From Chitinophaga solisilvae (GTDB lineage: Bacteria; Bacteroidota; Bacteroidia; Chitinophagales; Chitinophagaceae), in contig NZ_JAABOK010000005.1 in the NCBI RefSeq assembly GCF_009928525.1, positions 186,692 to 250,691 on the forward strand: a stretch of DNA of 64,000 bases. The letters run 5' to 3'. This document shows positions 61,667 through 64,000 of this stretch, piece by piece. The notes below the pieces were generated by a model. That model saw only the letters and a list, made by a program, of their open reading frames with translations. It searched no databases and had not been told where the DNA came from. The position numbers were made by a program, and so were the translations under genes. Numbering within the stretch: position 1 is the first letter of the stretch; each line of letters begins with the position of its first letter.

Positions 61667-62113
61667 ATGAATCTGCATTCATTAAAGCCTGCAAAAGGCG
61701 CCGTACATAAAGAGAAACGTCTCGGACGTGGTGAGGCTTCCGGTAAAGGTGGTACCTCTACAAAAGGTAACAAGGGTATCCAGCAACGTGCCGGTTACGC
61801 CAGCAAAAGAGGCTTCGAAGGTGGCCAGATGCCAATTCAGCGTCGTATGCCTAAACGTGGTTTCATCAACAACAACCGCGAAGAATACACCATCTTCAAC
61901 CTGGGCCAACTCGATCATTTAGTTGAAAAATACGGTCTCCAGGAATTTAACCTGGAAAACCTGTTCATGAACGGCCTGGTTAACAGAACCGCCAAAGTTA
62001 AAATACTGGCTAACGGCGAACTGAAAACCAAGGTTACTGTTAAAGTGAACGCGATCAGTGAAAAAGCTAAACAGGCCATCGAATCAGCAGGTGGATCAGT
62101 AGAACTGGTATAA
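61667..62113 (+). CDS. rplO: 50S ribosomal protein L15
   Basis: A 148-residue L15: MNLHSLKPAKGAVHKEKRLG, RGEASGKGGTSTKGNKGIQQ, RAGYASKRGFEGGQMPIQRR and MPKRGFINNNREEYTIFNLG. The Gly/Lys-rich N-terminal arm runs into 23S rRNA. Complete, followed after 78 bases by secY. Confidence 0.98.
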   Translation: MNLHSLKPAKGAVHKEKRLGRGEASGKGGTSTKGNKGIQQRAGYASKRGFEGGQMPIQRRMPKRGFINNNREEYTIFNLGQLDHLVEKYGLQEFNLENLFMNGLVNRTAKVKILANGELKTKVTVKVNAISEKAKQAIESAGGSVELV

Positions 62114-62191
62114 GACTTTACGACTGAGGAGACGCCTACGGAGTAGTGCGTCTTTTCATATTTAATAGCGCTATTAAACCTTTATCTTCCT

Positions 62192-63532
62192 GTGAAGAAA
62201 TTTATCGAAACGATTAAGAATATCTGGAGTATTGAGGATCTGCGTAACCGCATCTTAACCACCTTGCTCCTGGTCCTCATCTACCGTATTGGGTCCTATA
62301 TTGCATTGCCCGGTATTGATGCCAACGCCCTCACTAACATTGAAAAAAGTGCCAACCAGGGAATTCTGGGGCTGGTGAACATGTTTGCCGGCGGATCGTT
62401 TTCAAGGGCCTCCATTTTTGCGTTGGGTATTATGCCCTACATTTCCGCGTCTATTGCTATCCAGTTATTAACAATAGCAGTACCTCATTTCCAGAAATTA
62501 CAGAAGGAAGGAGAAAGCGGCCGCAAAAAAATCAATCAGTATACCCGTATCCTCACAGTGGTTGTAACCGGATTCCAGGCAAGTGCTTATGTGGCTTATC
62601 TGCGTAATCAGTCTGGTGGCGCTATTATTCCCGAATACGGTACCTTTTTCTTCTGGCTTTCCACTACCATCGTATTAACGGCAGGTACCCTGTTTGTTAT
62701 GTGGCTCGGTGAAAAGATCACAGATAAAGGTATTGGTAACGGTACTTCTATTATCATCATGATGGGTATCCTTGCCCGCTTACCACAGGCATTGATTGCT
62801 GAATTCTCCAGCAAAGTGGCCGGCTCCGGCGGACCAATCCTGTTCCTGATTGAAATTGCCATCTTTATCTTAATAACTGTCGGACTTATCCTGCTCGTAC
62901 AAGGTACCAGGAAAATACCCGTTAACTACGCAAAACGTATTGTAGGTAATAAACAATATGGCGGTGTACGTCAGTTCATCCCGCTGAAAGTAAATGCGGC
63001 AGGGGTTATGCCTATCATCTTCGCCCAGGCGATCATGTTCATTCCTGCTACCGTGATAGGTTTCGCGACTTCTTCTGAAAGCGCGTCCACCTTCATCCGC
63101 ATCTTCAGTGACCACACCAACGGATGGTATAACGTTATCTACGCTGTACTGGTGATTGTATTTACCTACTTCTATACCGCGCTCATTTTCAATCCTACCC
63201 AGATGGCGGATGAAATGAAACGCAACAATGGTTTCATCCCAGGTGTTAAACCAGGTAAAGCTACTGCTGATTACATCGGCGCAGTGATGGACCGTATCAC
63301 CCTGCCCGGCGCCTTTTTCCTGGCACTGGTAGGTATTATGCCCGGACTGGCAGCTGCCTTCAAAGTGAACAGCAACTTCGCTACCTTCTTTGGTGGTACT
63401 TCCCTGCTGATCATGGTAGGTGTTATCCTGGATACACTGCAACAGATCGAAAGCCAGCTCCTGATGCGCCACTACGATGGTCTCATGAGCACCGGCCGTA
63501 TCAAGGGCAGAACAGCCCCGGCTAACGCATAA
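62192..63532 (+). CDS. secY: Preprotein translocase subunit SecY
   Basis: A 446-residue channel protein, start GTG at 62192 giving VKKFIETIKNIWSIEDLRNR. Ten membrane segments are visible; LVNMFAGGSFSRASIFALGI is the plug region, GTRKIPVNYAKRIVGNKQYG the cytoplasmic loop and LLMRHYDGLMSTGRIKGR the C-terminal end. Residues NNGFIPGVKPGKATADYIGA mark the C5 loop that meets SecA and the ribosome. Its place at the end of the spc cluster is usual. Confidence 0.98.
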   Translation: MKKFIETIKNIWSIEDLRNRILTTLLLVLIYRIGSYIALPGIDANALTNIEKSANQGILGLVNMFAGGSFSRASIFALGIMPYISASIAIQLLTIAVPHFQKLQKEGESGRKKINQYTRILTVVVTGFQASAYVAYLRNQSGGAIIPEYGTFFFWLSTTIVLTAGTLFVMWLGEKITDKGIGNGTSIIIMMGILARLPQALIAEFSSKVAGSGGPILFLIEIAIFILITVGLILLVQGTRKIPVNYAKRIVGNKQYGGVRQFIPLKVNAAGVMPIIFAQAIMFIPATVIGFATSSESASTFIRIFSDHTNGWYNVIYAVLVIVFTYFYTALIFNPTQMADEMKRNNGFIPGVKPGKATADYIGAVMDRITLPGAFFLALVGIMPGLAAAFKVNSNFATFFGGTSLLIMVGVILDTLQQIESQLLMRHYDGLMSTGRIKGRTAPANA

Positions 63533-63676
63533 GTGAATGTACGTGCTGTAAACAGCATTTACCATAACAATAAATAGCCACAGAAGCTTCAACGCTTTAG
63601 TGGCTATATTATTTAGCGCTGTTGGCTTGAACAGCCTGCTTTTAAGCTGAAAGTCACCGGCGAAAAGCTTTTTAAG

Positions 63677-64000
63677 ATGATTCATTATAAGACGAAGGAA
63701 GAAATAGAGTTGATGCGTAAAAGCGCCCTGCTCCTGAGTGCTGCCCTGGCGGAAGTGGCCAAAGCCCTGAAACCCGGTATGAGCACCCTGGATGTAGACG
63801 CGGTAGCGGATAAATTTATTGTGGAAAACGGGGCAGTGCCCTCTTTCAAAAACTATAAAGGATTTCCCAACGCCTGCTGTATTTCCGTGAATGAAGCTGT
63901 AGTACACGGTATTCCCAATAAGTATGTGCTGAAAGATGGTGATATCCTGACGGTAGACGTGGGTGTTTATATGAACGGATACCATGCAGACAGCGCCTAC
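63677..64000 (+). CDS. map: Methionine aminopeptidase type I, N-terminal part
   Basis: The first 108 residues, cut by the window end. MIHYKTKEEIELMRKSALLL, KNYKGFPNACCISVNEAVVH (with the His of the S1 region) and DGDILTVDVGVYMNGYHADS, where the first metal-binding Asp residues lie. It removes the initiator Met and usually follows secY, as here, after 144 bases. Confidence 0.95.
   Translation, partial: MIHYKTKEEIELMRKSALLLSAALAEVAKALKPGMSTLDVDAVADKFIVENGAVPSFKNYKGFPNACCISVNEAVVHGIPNKYVLKDGDILTVDVGVYMNGYHADSAY

Overview
The window is chromosomal DNA from a member of the Bacteroidota, most likely a Chitinophaga-like member of the Chitinophagaceae. The evidence is a PorV-type type IX secretion (T9SS) channel protein and a T9SS sorting-domain protein, LytS/LytTR two-component genes, an HmuY-like lipoprotein beside a TonB receptor, and promoters of the Bacteroidota form (TTTG about 20 bases before TAnCTTTG) ahead of tRNA and ribosomal genes. 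Identifications come from reading the sequence by eye; no database search was run.

Layout. 1-4.5 kb: a tight leftward operon with an unrecognised protein, a two-domain glycosyltransferase, a LanC-like protein without the usual zinc ligands, and the start of a probable second glycosyltransferase. 5.0-11.2 kb: LytS-type kinase, LytTR regulator, a Ser/Thr-rich precursor peptide without cysteine, a stand-alone receiver protein and a full-length class I lanthipeptide dehydratase, i.e. an unusual RiPP locus. 11.8-15.6 kb: TonB receptor, HmuY-like lipoprotein and a DUF6607-like protein, probably for haem uptake. 15.7-23.6 kb: housekeeping and small genes (methyltransferase, MBOAT acyltransferase with SGNH-like partner, VOC, DUF1569-like, AraC regulator, oxidoreductase, RidA-like). 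23.6-25.8 kb: an AT-rich accessory island next to tRNA-Met, holding two adjacent genes with a shared short Asn-rich motif and an orphan gene framed by copies of the tRNA-proximal terminator. 26-34 kb: MscS channel, glpD, nitroreductase, thioesterase, rdgB, ilvE.

34.1-64 kb holds the ribosomal protein genes. The usual rpsL-rpsG-fusA-rpsJ order is interrupted twice: by a leftward cassette (collagen-like protein, PorV-like protein, T9SS-sorted protein) between rpsG and fusA, and by a glycosyltransferase/deacetylase block, an outer-membrane barrel gene and an array of micropeptide units between fusA and rpsJ. Each ribosomal fragment has its own near-identical TTACCTTTGCCC promoter. From rpsJ the S10-spc cluster runs without gene loss through secY into map, which is cut by the window end.

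The strongest candidate for an undescribed system is the array at about 49.6-51.2 kb: four tandem, separately terminated transcription units, each with a -7-like box, a conserved element of about 32 bases and a 20-26 residue hydrophobic, leucine-rich peptide (the last three begin M(N/D)LLNQLLA and contain SLLGGL). Second-rank candidates are the cysteine-free dehydratase locus, the motif-sharing gene pair in the tRNA-Met island, and a family of long stem-loops placed directly after stop codons.
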